From: an uncultured Polaribacter sp.
Lineage (GTDB): Bacteria; Bacteroidota; Bacteroidia; Flavobacteriales; Flavobacteriaceae
Length of the DNA stretch: 56,425 nt
Assembly: GCA_905480405.1 (NCBI GenBank)
Contig: CAJQQH010000003.1
Location: 1-56,425 of the forward strand
Direction: 5' to 3'
Shown: in pieces, positions 11,070 to 19,990 of the stretch
How the letters are laid out: each line of letters opens with the position of its first letter
Position numbering within the stretch: the first letter of the stretch is position 1
Position numbers and translations under genes: made by a program
Notes under the pieces: generated by a model
Told to the model about the DNA's origin: nothing
Database searches by the model: none
The model's input: only the letters and a program-made list of their open reading frames with translations

Positions 11070-11255
11070 TGAGGATTCTAATATTTTTGAGATTCCAAAT
11101 ATATTGTTTTTATAAGAATAAATACTTTTCAACTGAAAGATTTAACATTATTATTAAACAGAAAACTTATGGATTTATTATCCTCATTAAAAGTTATTTA
11201 ATATTCGTAAAGTAAACAATCGAAAAAAGGAAATTCTTTGTATTTATATCAATCT

Positions 11256-11954
11256 CTAATGGCAAGCATTTGTAGAAGAAACTAAATCTGTAATTGGTGC
11301 AGGAGAAATATAGGGAATTCCTAAACCAAGGCCTCTTAAAATAAACAATGCCCCAATAAAAATAACAAAAACAGGTATTATTTTTTGAATTTTTAACCTG
11401 AGATTACCTTTAGCAAAAGCCCCTAGATAAACTACTGCAGTCATAAGTGGAATTGTACCCAAACCAAATAAAAACATATATAAACTACCTTCATAAGCAT
11501 TAGAAGTTGCTAATGCTCCAAAAATTGCCATATACACTAATCCGCAAGGTAAAAATCCATTTAGAAAACCAATAGTAAAAAAAGTATCATTCCCTTTTTT
11601 CTTCAATTCATTTCCTAAATTATTTTTTATTTTTAAAATGACTTTACTAATTCTATTAGAAAAGCTAATTTTTTGAAATAACTTTGGAAATAGAATTACC
11701 AAAATCATACTAACACCAACCATTATAGATAACTGCTGTTGGAACCCAAAGAAATAAAAACCTTTTCCTAAAAGCCCGAATAATAAACCAATTAAACTAT
11801 AAGTAAGTAATCTACCAAAATGATAACTAAGTATTTGAAAGAATTTTTTTACGGGTTTATTTCTATCTACTGGCAACATAAAGGCTATTGGCCCACACAT
11901 ACCTATGCAATGGAAACTACCCAATAAACCAAATATGATTGCAGAAAGAAACAT
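11256..11954 (-). CDS. sulfite exporter TauE/SafE family membrane protein of cbb3 locus
   Basis: 232 aa; GLLGSFHCIGMCGPIAFMLPV, NGFLPCGLVYMAIFGAL. Confidence 0.88.
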   Translation of the reverse strand: MFLSAIIFGLLGSFHCIGMCGPIAFMLPVDRNKPVKKFFQILSYHFGRLLTYSLIGLLFGLLGKGFYFFGFQQQLSIMVGVSMILVILFPKLFQKISFSNRISKVILKIKNNLGNELKKKGNDTFFTIGFLNGFLPCGLVYMAIFGALATSNAYEGSLYMFLFGLGTIPLMTAVVYLGAFAKGNLRLKIQKIIPVFVIFIGALFILRGLGLGIPYISPAPITDLVSSTNACH

Positions 11955-12400
11955 TATAGGTTCAATTCTTTTTTAAATAAATATTCTTTATTATTGTAAG
12001 ACCAAGCAACAGAAATGTTCCAACGACCATCCAATAAACGTTTCTCAGGCACGAGCAAATATTTATTAGAAATTGAAATTGGTATTTCAAAATCTAATTG
12101 TTTATTAGATGGTCTATATAGGAACACTTTTCCTTTAATCATATTATATTCAAAATCTTTTGGGAAGTTTATGTTTAACCCTTTTTCAGTTCTATTTATA
12201 GTTATATTTTCCTTTAATTCTGTTGCATTTTTTTTGGCATCTATTTCTTGTTGATACTTTAGTTCTTGTTGATAATATTTATCTGTAACTAAATCATAAC
12301 TATACGTTTTATCTGTGCTCATTGTTATCACAAAATATAATATAAAACCAATAAATGCGACAATTGCAATAACAATACCTGTACCCCAGTTTATTTTCAT
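11954..12400 (-). CDS. FixH family protein (cbb3 oxidase maturation)
   Basis: 148 aa; N-terminal TM helix followed by YYQQELKYQQEIDAKKNA; located between ccoG and TauE/SafE. Confidence 0.88.
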   Translation of the reverse strand: MKINWGTGIVIAIVAFIGFILYFVITMSTDKTYSYDLVTDKYYQQELKYQQEIDAKKNATELKENITINRTEKGLNINFPKDFEYNMIKGKVFLYRPSNKQLDFEIPISISNKYLLVPEKRLLDGRWNISVAWSYNNKEYLFKKELNL

Positions 12401-12410
12401 AACGTTTATT

Positions 12411-13832
12411 TTATCTATAACTTCTTGGTCCTAAAAAATTTGTAATGGTAGTTTCAATTAATTTATCACCACTAAAAACACCTATTTCTATTTTAATCTT
12501 ATCTTTTTCTAAGGCAGATTCATTTATTTCTATAAACAAAGTCCCTTCTGCCAAACCTTGTTTTGGAACCATAAAATTATGGTTAGAAACTAGCTTTATT
12601 GCTCCTTGATGGGACAAAATTTTATAGCTAACATCTGTAATATCTTTTGTCGTTTTATTAATAACTTTATAGGTGTATACATTGCTAATAATGTTATTTT
12701 CTTTGTGTTCATATAATTGCCCGGGTAATCTTAAAATATTTGCTTCTACCTCATTTCTTAAAAACAACATACCTATTAAAATACCAACTAAGATGAATAG
12801 TACTGCAGAATATCCTTTTATTCTTGCAGAAAACTCAAAAGGTTTCTTTTTAGCAATATTATCTTCACTTGCATACCTTATCAACCCTTTAGGATAACCA
12901 ACACTTTCCATTATATGATCGCATTCATCTATACAAGCTGTGCAATTTACACACTCTAACTGCGTACCATTTCTTATATCTATTCCTGTAGGACAAACAA
13001 CAACACATTGTTTACAATCTATACAATCTCCTTTACCAACAGCGTTTCTATCTTCATTTTTTCTAAATTTCGACCTTCCCTTCTCACCTTCTCCTCTCTT
13101 GTAATCATAAGCAACATTAATTGTTTTATTGTCTAATAAAACTCCTTGTAATCTACCATATGGACAAGCAATAATACAAACCTGTTCTCTAAACCAAGCA
13201 AATATAAAATAGAAAACACATGTAAAAATAGTAAGAGAAATAAGTGTTCTAATATTATCTAAAGGATTACCTGTTATATAACTTATAACAGTATCACCAC
13301 CTATTAAATAAGCTAAAAACACATTGGCAATAATAAAGGATATGATAAAGAAAATGGTCCATTTTAAAACACGTTTTCTAATTTTCTCTGCATTCCAGGG
13401 TTGTTTCTCTAATCGTATTTGCTTTCCCCTGTCACCATCAATCCAATATTCTATTTTTCTAAAAACCATTTCTAAAAAAATGGTTTGTGGACAAATCCAT
13501 CCGCAGAAAATACGACCAAAAACAACTGTAAAAAGGATTACAAAAACAACACCAACAATCATTGAAATTACTAACAAATGAAAGTCTTGAGGCCAAAACG
13601 GAAATCCGAAAATATTAAACTTACGTTCTAATACATTAAAAAGTAAAAACTGATTTCCTTCAATTTTAATAAAAGGAGCAGAAAGTAAAAAAAGTAATAA
13701 AAAATAACTTACATAACTTCTATACTTGTAATATTTTCCGCTTGGTTTTTTAGGATACACCCAAGAACGCTTTCCTTCTGTATCTATAGTACCAATACTA
13801 TCTCTAAATTGTTCGTTCTTGGATGTTTCCAT
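12411..13832 (-). CDS. ccoG: cytochrome c oxidase accessory protein CcoG (RdxA/FixG)
   Basis: 473 aa; GRIFCGWICPQTIFLEMVFRKIEYWIDG, CIDCKQCVVVCPTGIDIRNGTQLECVNCTACIDECD. Confidence 0.95.
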   Translation of the reverse strand: METSKNEQFRDSIGTIDTEGKRSWVYPKKPSGKYYKYRSYVSYFLLLFLLSAPFIKIEGNQFLLFNVLERKFNIFGFPFWPQDFHLLVISMIVGVVFVILFTVVFGRIFCGWICPQTIFLEMVFRKIEYWIDGDRGKQIRLEKQPWNAEKIRKRVLKWTIFFIISFIIANVFLAYLIGGDTVISYITGNPLDNIRTLISLTIFTCVFYFIFAWFREQVCIIACPYGRLQGVLLDNKTINVAYDYKRGEGEKGRSKFRKNEDRNAVGKGDCIDCKQCVVVCPTGIDIRNGTQLECVNCTACIDECDHIMESVGYPKGLIRYASEDNIAKKKPFEFSARIKGYSAVLFILVGILIGMLFLRNEVEANILRLPGQLYEHKENNIISNVYTYKVINKTTKDITDVSYKILSHQGAIKLVSNHNFMVPKQGLAEGTLFIEINESALEKDKIKIEIGVFSGDKLIETTITNFLGPRSYR

Positions 13833-13876
13833 GCTAACTAATAAAAAATTAACTTATTAAAACTCTCTTTTTCTAA

Positions 13877-14731
13877 CTATTCTCCCCACTTTTCTCCTTG
13901 AGGCGCTTTTGCTTTTGCGGGTGTAGTACCTTGTAACGATAATACATAACTAGCTACTTTTGCAATATCTGCAGCCTTTAATGTTTTATTCCAAGCAATC
14001 ATTCCTTTTCCGTCTCTACCTCCGTTAGAAATAGTCGTAAAAACATTTTTAACTCCTCCTCCTAAAATCCAAAATTCATCTGTTAAATTTGGTCCTATAG
14101 AACCTCCACCATCACCTAAATGACATGAGGCACAATTTAAATTAAATACCGCCTTTCCTCTTTTTAAATCTTTGGCATCTGTTAATAATGTGACACTTTC
14201 TGCTGTAATTAAGTCGGTTGCTGTAGACTTATATTTATTAATTTCCATTCTTGCTTCAGCTACAGCTTTCTCATATTCCATTACTTGCGTATCTCCATCA
14301 AGAACTTCAAATCTTACTAAATAAACAACTGCAAAAACAATTGATGCATAAAACATGTATTTCCACCATGGCGGAAGAGAATTATCTAATTCTCTTATTC
14401 CATCATAATTATGATCTAAAATAATTTCTTGTTCCTCTTCTATCGCTTTAGCTTTTGTCCAGGATTTTAGTAAATTTTGTATCCAAGCTTTTGGTGCCTC
14501 TGGTATAATACCATCTTTTTCATTTTGAAGTTCCCTAGCTTTAGAAGTAGCAATAACATTAACTGCTTCTTTAACAACAATAACCAAAACAAACCCTATT
14601 AATGCTAACCACACAAGGGGGTTTTCATAAATATTTAACGGATTTTCATAAACCATAAAAGATTTTGCAAGTGCTATAAACGTAACAATAACAAAAATTA
14701 CATATACTGTAGATTGAAAATATTTTTTCAT
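13877..14731 (-). CDS. ccoP: cbb3-type cytochrome c oxidase subunit III (c-type cytochrome)
   Basis: 284 aa; PPWWKYMFYASIVFAVVYL N-terminal domain, haem motif CASCH, MIAWNKTL. Confidence 0.93.
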   Translation of the reverse strand: MKKYFQSTVYVIFVIVTFIALAKSFMVYENPLNIYENPLVWLALIGFVLVIVVKEAVNVIATSKARELQNEKDGIIPEAPKAWIQNLLKSWTKAKAIEEEQEIILDHNYDGIRELDNSLPPWWKYMFYASIVFAVVYLVRFEVLDGDTQVMEYEKAVAEARMEINKYKSTATDLITAESVTLLTDAKDLKRGKAVFNLNCASCHLGDGGGSIGPNLTDEFWILGGGVKNVFTTISNGGRDGKGMIAWNKTLKAADIAKVASYVLSLQGTTPAKAKAPQGEKWGE

Positions 14732-14743
14732 TTTGATTTATTT

Positions 14744-14911
14744 TTAATGATCTAATGGTAAATTACTGACCTTATTTATATATTCTTTTTTTGCTGTAAA
14801 AACCCACCAAAATAAGGTTACAAAAAAGGTGAAAAATATGATTAATGATATCATTGGATATATTTCTATACCAGTAATACTTTCTAGATGACCTTTTATA
14901 AATTTAAACAT
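14744..14911 (-). CDS. CcoQ-like small cbb3 subunit (missing from supplied ORF track)
   Basis: 55 aa MFKFIKGHLESITGIEIYPMISLIIFFTFFVTLFWWVFTAKKEYINKVSNLPLDH, single TM, between ccoN/O and ccoP. Confidence 0.85.
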   Translation of the reverse strand: MFKFIKGHLESITGIEIYPMISLIIFFTFFVTLFWWVFTAKKEYINKVSNLPLDH

Positions 14912-14915
14912 GGTA

Positions 14916-17111
14916 TTAGTTTTTAGCAGTTTTTTGTTCGTCTTTTACTTTAATATCTGTACCTAATCTTTGAATGTAAGCTATGATAGCAACGATCTCT
15001 CTATCCTTCATTTCAATAAATTCTTTTCCGTTTTCTTTAGCATACTTTTTATCAGCTTCATAATTTTTTGCAAAATCTGGATCTTGATATAAGTTTTCCT
15101 CAATTTTTTGACCTTGAGCGTCCATTAATGCTTGCGCATTTGTAATTTCTTCTTCAGAATATGGAACTCCTAAAGTTACCATTGCATTCATTTTTCCTTC
15201 AGTATCTGATTTATCAAGCTTATTATTTAATAACCATTTATAAGAAGGCATTATAGAACCTGGAGATGTACTTTGTGGATCGTACATATGGTTTAAGTGC
15301 CAACTATCAGAATACTTTGCACCAATTCTATGTAAATCTGGTCCTGTACGTTTTGAACCCCATAAGAAAGGATGATCGTATACAAACTCACCTGCTTTAG
15401 AGTATTCTCCATAACGCTCAACCTCACTTCTAAATGGTCTTACCATTTGAGAGTGACACCCCACACAACCTTCTCGTATGTATAAGTCTCTACCTTCTAA
15501 CTCTAAAGGTGTATAAGGTTTTACACTCGTAATTGTTGGTATGTTAGACTTTACTAATAACGTTGGTACAATTTGTACAATACCACCTATTAAAATAGCA
15601 ACAGTTGCGTAAATAGTTAATTTAATTGGTTTTCTTTCTAACCAAGTATGCCATCCTTCTCCTTTAGTTCTGTACTTAGAAACTTTAGTTAGAGCTGCTG
15701 CTTCTGCTAACTCATCTTCTACTCCACTTCCTTGTTTTACAGTTCTTACTACATTGTACAACATTACAATTGCACCTATAATAAACATTGTACCACCAAT
15801 AGCACGCATCCAATACATTGGAATAATTTCATTTACTGTTTCTAAGAAATTTCCGTAGGTTAAAGAACCATCTGGGTTAAACTGTTTCCACATAGAAGCC
15901 TGAACAAAACCAGCAACATACATTGGTAAAGTATATAAGATAATACCTAAAGTTCCTATCCAAAAATGGAAATTTGCTAATGCTTTAGAGTATAATGTAG
16001 TTTTAAACATTCTTGGAATCATCCAATACAACATACCAAATGTGAAGAAACCGTTCCAAGCTAATGCGCCAACGTGAACGTGAGCAATAATCCAATCAGA
16101 AAAATGGGCAATTGCATTTACATTTTTAAGTGATAGCATTGGTCCTTCAAAAGTTGCCATACCATAACCGGTAATTGCAACTACCATAAATTTTAAAACG
16201 GGATCTGTCCTTACTTTATCCCAAGCACCACGAAGGGTTAATAATCCATTTATCATTCCACCCCAAGATGGAGCTAATAACATAATAGAAAATGCTACAC
16301 CTAAATTTTGAGCCCAATCGGGTAATGAAGTATATAATAAGTGGTGAGGTCCTGCCCAGATATAAATAAAAATTAACGACCAAAAGTGTACAATTGATAA
16401 ACGATACGAATATACCGGTCTGTTTGCTGCTTTAGGTACAAAATAATACATCAACCCTAAAAACGGAGTTGTTAAGAAAAATGCTACAGCATTATGACCA
16501 TACCACCATTGCACCAACGCATCCTGAACTCCTGCATACACAGAATAAGATTTAAATATACTAACAGGTAATGCTAAACTATTAAAAATATGAAGTACTG
16601 CAACGGTTACAAAGGTTCCTAAATAAAACCATATAGCTACATATAAATGTCGTTGTCTTCTTTGTAAAATTGTCCAAATCATATTTACACCAAAAGCAAC
16701 CCAAACTAAAGCTATTGCAATATCTATTGGCCATTCTAACTCTGCGTATTCTTTAGAACTAGAATACCCTAAAGGAAGTGTTATTGCTGCTGCAACTATA
16801 ATTAATTGCCATCCCCAGAAATTAAAATTACTTAAAAAATTACTTGCCATTCTCGCTTTTAACAACCTCTGCAATGAATAATACACACCTGCATAAATTG
16901 CATTTCCTACAAAGGCAAAAATCACAGCATTCGTATGTAATGGTCTTAAACGACCAAAACTTAACCACGAAATGCCATCTGTAACATTTGGGAATAAAAA
17001 CATAAAAGCAAGTAGTAAACCAACAGAGAATCCTACAATTCCCCAAAGTAGTGTTGCGTAGATGAATTTTTTTACGATTTTATTATCGTAATAAAATTGT
17101 TGCATTTCCAT
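14916..17111 (-). CDS. ccoN: cbb3-type cytochrome c oxidase subunits I/II fusion (CcoN-CcoO)
   Basis: 731 aa; haem-copper core (LHTNAVIFAFVGNAI, VQWWYGHNAVAFFLTTPFLGLMYYF, HVHVGALAWNGF) fused to a CcoO domain with EGCVGCHSQMVRPFRSE. Confidence 0.96.
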   Translation of the reverse strand: MEMQQFYYDNKIVKKFIYATLLWGIVGFSVGLLLAFMFLFPNVTDGISWLSFGRLRPLHTNAVIFAFVGNAIYAGVYYSLQRLLKARMASNFLSNFNFWGWQLIIVAAAITLPLGYSSSKEYAELEWPIDIAIALVWVAFGVNMIWTILQRRQRHLYVAIWFYLGTFVTVAVLHIFNSLALPVSIFKSYSVYAGVQDALVQWWYGHNAVAFFLTTPFLGLMYYFVPKAANRPVYSYRLSIVHFWSLIFIYIWAGPHHLLYTSLPDWAQNLGVAFSIMLLAPSWGGMINGLLTLRGAWDKVRTDPVLKFMVVAITGYGMATFEGPMLSLKNVNAIAHFSDWIIAHVHVGALAWNGFFTFGMLYWMIPRMFKTTLYSKALANFHFWIGTLGIILYTLPMYVAGFVQASMWKQFNPDGSLTYGNFLETVNEIIPMYWMRAIGGTMFIIGAIVMLYNVVRTVKQGSGVEDELAEAAALTKVSKYRTKGEGWHTWLERKPIKLTIYATVAILIGGIVQIVPTLLVKSNIPTITSVKPYTPLELEGRDLYIREGCVGCHSQMVRPFRSEVERYGEYSKAGEFVYDHPFLWGSKRTGPDLHRIGAKYSDSWHLNHMYDPQSTSPGSIMPSYKWLLNNKLDKSDTEGKMNAMVTLGVPYSEEEITNAQALMDAQGQKIEENLYQDPDFAKNYEADKKYAKENGKEFIEMKDREIVAIIAYIQRLGTDIKVKDEQKTAKN

Positions 17112-17128
17112 AATTTAATATTTAAAGT

Positions 17129-17296
17129 CTAGTTAATTTTCTTATTCTCTTTTACAAGTTCATCATCAAACAGCATTCTAACTGAAGGTGTATATGAATC
17201 ATCATATTGTCCTTTCTTTACTGAATAAATAAATGCGATAAAGAATACAATTGCCACTAAAATACTTAGTGTTAGTAGTAGGTATATTACGCTCAT
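17129..17296 (-). CDS. ccoS: cbb3-type oxidase assembly protein CcoS
   Basis: MSVIYLLLTLSILVAIVFFIAFIYSVKKGQYDDSYTPSVRMLFDDE; internal ATG at 17296 preferred because the track start (17323) overlaps the predicted -7 box. Confidence 0.88.
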   Translation of the reverse strand: MSVIYLLLTLSILVAIVFFIAFIYSVKKGQYDDSYTPSVRMLFDDELVKENKKIN

Positions 17297-17320
17297 ATCT
17301 TGCCTGATAATTTGATACAT

Positions 17321-17328
17321 CAAAAATA
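17321..17328 (-). promoter_or_regulatory. predicted -7 box TATTTTTG of cco operon
   Basis: Minus-strand TAnnTTTG match upstream of the ccoS ATG at 17296. Confidence 0.55.
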
Positions 17329-17351
17329 ATTATGAAGCAGTTCTTAAAATA

Positions 17352-17363
17352 TGACTTTTATCA
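17352..17363 (-). promoter_or_regulatory. putative FNR-type operator TGAT-AAAA-GTCA
   Basis: Near-palindrome TGAY-N4-RTCA; centre exactly 33 bp upstream of the centre of the predicted -7 box. Confidence 0.6.
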
Positions 17364-17440
17364 TGTTTCTATGACTTTTACTAAATAGTTCTAAATTGAA
17401 ACCAACTTTCCTTGATTTATATATTTAGAATAAAAACATA

Positions 17441-17474
17441 AAAAGGTTTAAACTCTAAGAGTTTAAACCTTTTT
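17441..17474. terminator. inverted repeat, probable bidirectional terminator or stem-loop
   Basis: AAAAGGTTTAAACTCT-a-AGAGTTTAAACCTTTT perfect palindrome with A/T flanks. Confidence 0.6.
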
Positions 17475-17517
17475 ATACTTATAACTAAATAGAAAATATG
17501 TTTACTTATTTTACAAC

Positions 17518-17935
17518 TTATTAAATGTACCTATAATAGTTACATTTCGACTCTTAATAACATCACCATAAATGGCAAAACTAAAACCTGTTTCTAAAAA
17601 TTCTATACTAACTCCGTAATTAAGAATCATGTTTCCATAAATTACCAAGCTGCCCTCTACTATATATCAAAGTTACATTGCAATTAATATTAAATGAATT
17701 TCATTTATTATATACACTTCCTTGTGCTAAAGAACCACTCATATAAAAGTTTCCTCAACTGTTTATTTTTAAACCATTTTGTAGGGCTACAAGATCCATA
17801 AAAAGTTAAATATGCATTAATATTTACTCCTGATAAATTAGCAAAATCACTACAGGAATGAGAATCATTAAAATTAACATTTAACCAACAGTCATCTATA
17901 TAAGCAGGCAAATTACTATATGTAATTTATGAAAC
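17518..17935 (-). pseudogene. degraded coding remnant with frameshifts
   Basis: Minus-strand frames continue one another: MPAYIDDCWLNVNFNDSHSCSDFANLSGVNINAYLTFYGSCSPTKWFKN..., then NSGNFYMSGSLAQGSVYNK, then YGNMILNYGVSIEFLETGFSFAIYGDVIKSRNVTIIGTFNKL*. Confidence 0.5.
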
Positions 17936-17975
17936 AGAAGTATTTGTATTTTATATTTAAATACGAAAAAATGTA

Positions 17976-18110
17976 TTAACTTAAAATAGCTTCAACAAGG
18001 AATCCAATACTAATAAGTAATATTATAAATATCAGAAATACTCCAAAAGGATTGGTTTCTTCTTCCTGATTATAATTTGATCGGATTTTATTAATTTGGG
18101 GGAAATTCAT
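17976..18110 (-). CDS. small single-pass membrane protein (44 aa, unannotated in ORF track)
   Basis: MNFPQINKIRSNYNQEEETNPFGVFLIFIILLISIGFLVEAILS, start ATG and stop TAA, one hydrophobic helix. Confidence 0.5.
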   Translation of the reverse strand: MNFPQINKIRSNYNQEEETNPFGVFLIFIILLISIGFLVEAILS

Positions 18111-18626
18111 ACTCTTAAAATTTTAATATTGAACTTAGTTTAAATAACTCTTAAAAACTTCTCATTAAATAAGCACTACTTACAAATTAATGATGCAAAC
18201 TACACTAAAATCTATGTATTAGTATAATAACGAACTTAAAAAAGTTACAGAAAATTAAATTATAGATAATAAGAAATTTGTAGAGAAAAGTTAAATGTTT
18301 AATTACATTTTTGCCATACCTGAAAAACAATAGACTAAAGTAGCCAAAGATGTTTTAAATACCCAAAAAAGGGTTTTTACTAATTTAACAGATAAATTGC
18401 TTTTTACTCTTGTAAAATTGAAGTTGTTTTTTTTAAATTTCATAATAGGGGGGTGTATAAAATTAAATATTAAAAATGTTTAGCTATAAAGATAGCAATG
18501 TAATTATGATACTAATATATGAAAAATAAATTAAAAAAGAGCAATCGATCTATTTTTTAATCTTAAAACCATATATATTTTAACACTTTCTTAATAAAAA
18601 TGGTGATTCGTTAACATTAATTCAAA

Positions 18627-19988
18627 CTAAATAGTCATTGAAAACAATTTTTTATCATCATTTTTTTTAATTAACTTCTTATCAAAAGCCATACAAATGT
18701 TCCTAACAAAAGGTCTAGCTTTCTCTGGTACGGATAAAGATTTTTTATTAATAATTACCAAACCGTCTTTTTTTAAATCTTCTAATAGTAATAAATGATG
18801 TTCAATATTTTTAATTTTTGTATCTTGTTTATCCCATGATGTATAAAAGTTACACATAATATTTAAAATATGTTTTCGAATAATTTTATCTTCTTCGGAT
18901 AAAATATGTCCTCTAAAAACAGGAATTACGCCAGAATTTACAATATTTTCATATTCTTTTACCGTTTTTACGTTTTGAGCAAATCCGTACCAAGAATCTG
19001 AAATAGCAGACATTCCTAAGCCAATCATTAATTGAGTTTTATTAGAAGTATAACCCATAAAATTTCTATGCAACGTTTTATGCACAGTTGCTTTATATAA
19101 ACTATCTGTTTTTAATGCAAAATGATCCATACCAATTTCTTCGTAACCTAACTCAGAAAAAAGCTTTTTGCCTATTTCATATAACTCTCTTTTTTTATCA
19201 TTTTTTGGCAAATTTTTTTCATCAAATCCTCTTTGACCAACTCCTTTAACCCAAGGTACATGTGCATAACTATAAAAAGAAATTCTATCTGGCTGTAATT
19301 CTTTTGTTTTGTTGATGCTATAAATTACATCCTCTTTTGTTTGAAATGGCAACCCAAAAATTAAATCGTGACTGATAGATGTATACCCAATTTCTCTAGC
19401 CCAATTAGTTACATTTTTTACAGCTTTAAAAGGCTGAATTCTATGTATTGCTTGCTGTACCTTCTCATTATAATCTTGTACACCAAAACTAACTCTAGTA
19501 AAACCTACATTATATAAGGTCTGTAATTGTTCTTTTGTCGTATTATTTGGGTGTCCTTCAAAACTAAATTCCGATTCAGGATGCTTAACTGCTTTTTCTA
19601 ATAATCCATCAATTAGAGATTTTAAATTTTCTTTAGAAAAAAAAGTGGGAGTTCCACCACCTAAATGCAGTTCTTTAATGATCGGTTTTTCATCTACCAA
19701 ATTTGTATATAAATTCCATTCTTTTAACACTGTTTTTAAATACTCCTCCTCTACTTCGTGTCGTTTTGTTATATGTTTATGGCAAGCACAAAACGTACAC
19801 AAGCTCTCGCAAAAAGGTAAATGAATATATAAACTAATCCCTTCTAAATGATTACTTTCTATAAATGAATCTTTAAAAGTTTGAATCCATTTTTCTTTTG
19901 TAAAAGTATCAGCATCCCAAAAAGGAACCGTTGGATAACTTGTATATCTTGGCCCGGGAATATTATATTTTGTAATTAATGAATTCAT
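18627..19988 (-). CDS. hemN: oxygen-independent coproporphyrinogen III oxidase
   Basis: 453 aa; YTSYPTVPFW, LYIHLPFCESLCTFCACHKHI radical-SAM cluster, LHLGGGTPTFF. Confidence 0.95.
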   Translation of the reverse strand: MNSLITKYNIPGPRYTSYPTVPFWDADTFTKEKWIQTFKDSFIESNHLEGISLYIHLPFCESLCTFCACHKHITKRHEVEEEYLKTVLKEWNLYTNLVDEKPIIKELHLGGGTPTFFSKENLKSLIDGLLEKAVKHPESEFSFEGHPNNTTKEQLQTLYNVGFTRVSFGVQDYNEKVQQAIHRIQPFKAVKNVTNWAREIGYTSISHDLIFGLPFQTKEDVIYSINKTKELQPDRISFYSYAHVPWVKGVGQRGFDEKNLPKNDKKRELYEIGKKLFSELGYEEIGMDHFALKTDSLYKATVHKTLHRNFMGYTSNKTQLMIGLGMSAISDSWYGFAQNVKTVKEYENIVNSGVIPVFRGHILSEEDKIIRKHILNIMCNFYTSWDKQDTKIKNIEHHLLLLEDLKKDGLVIINKKSLSVPEKARPFVRNICMAFDKKLIKKNDDKKLFSMTI

Positions 19989-19990
19989 AA

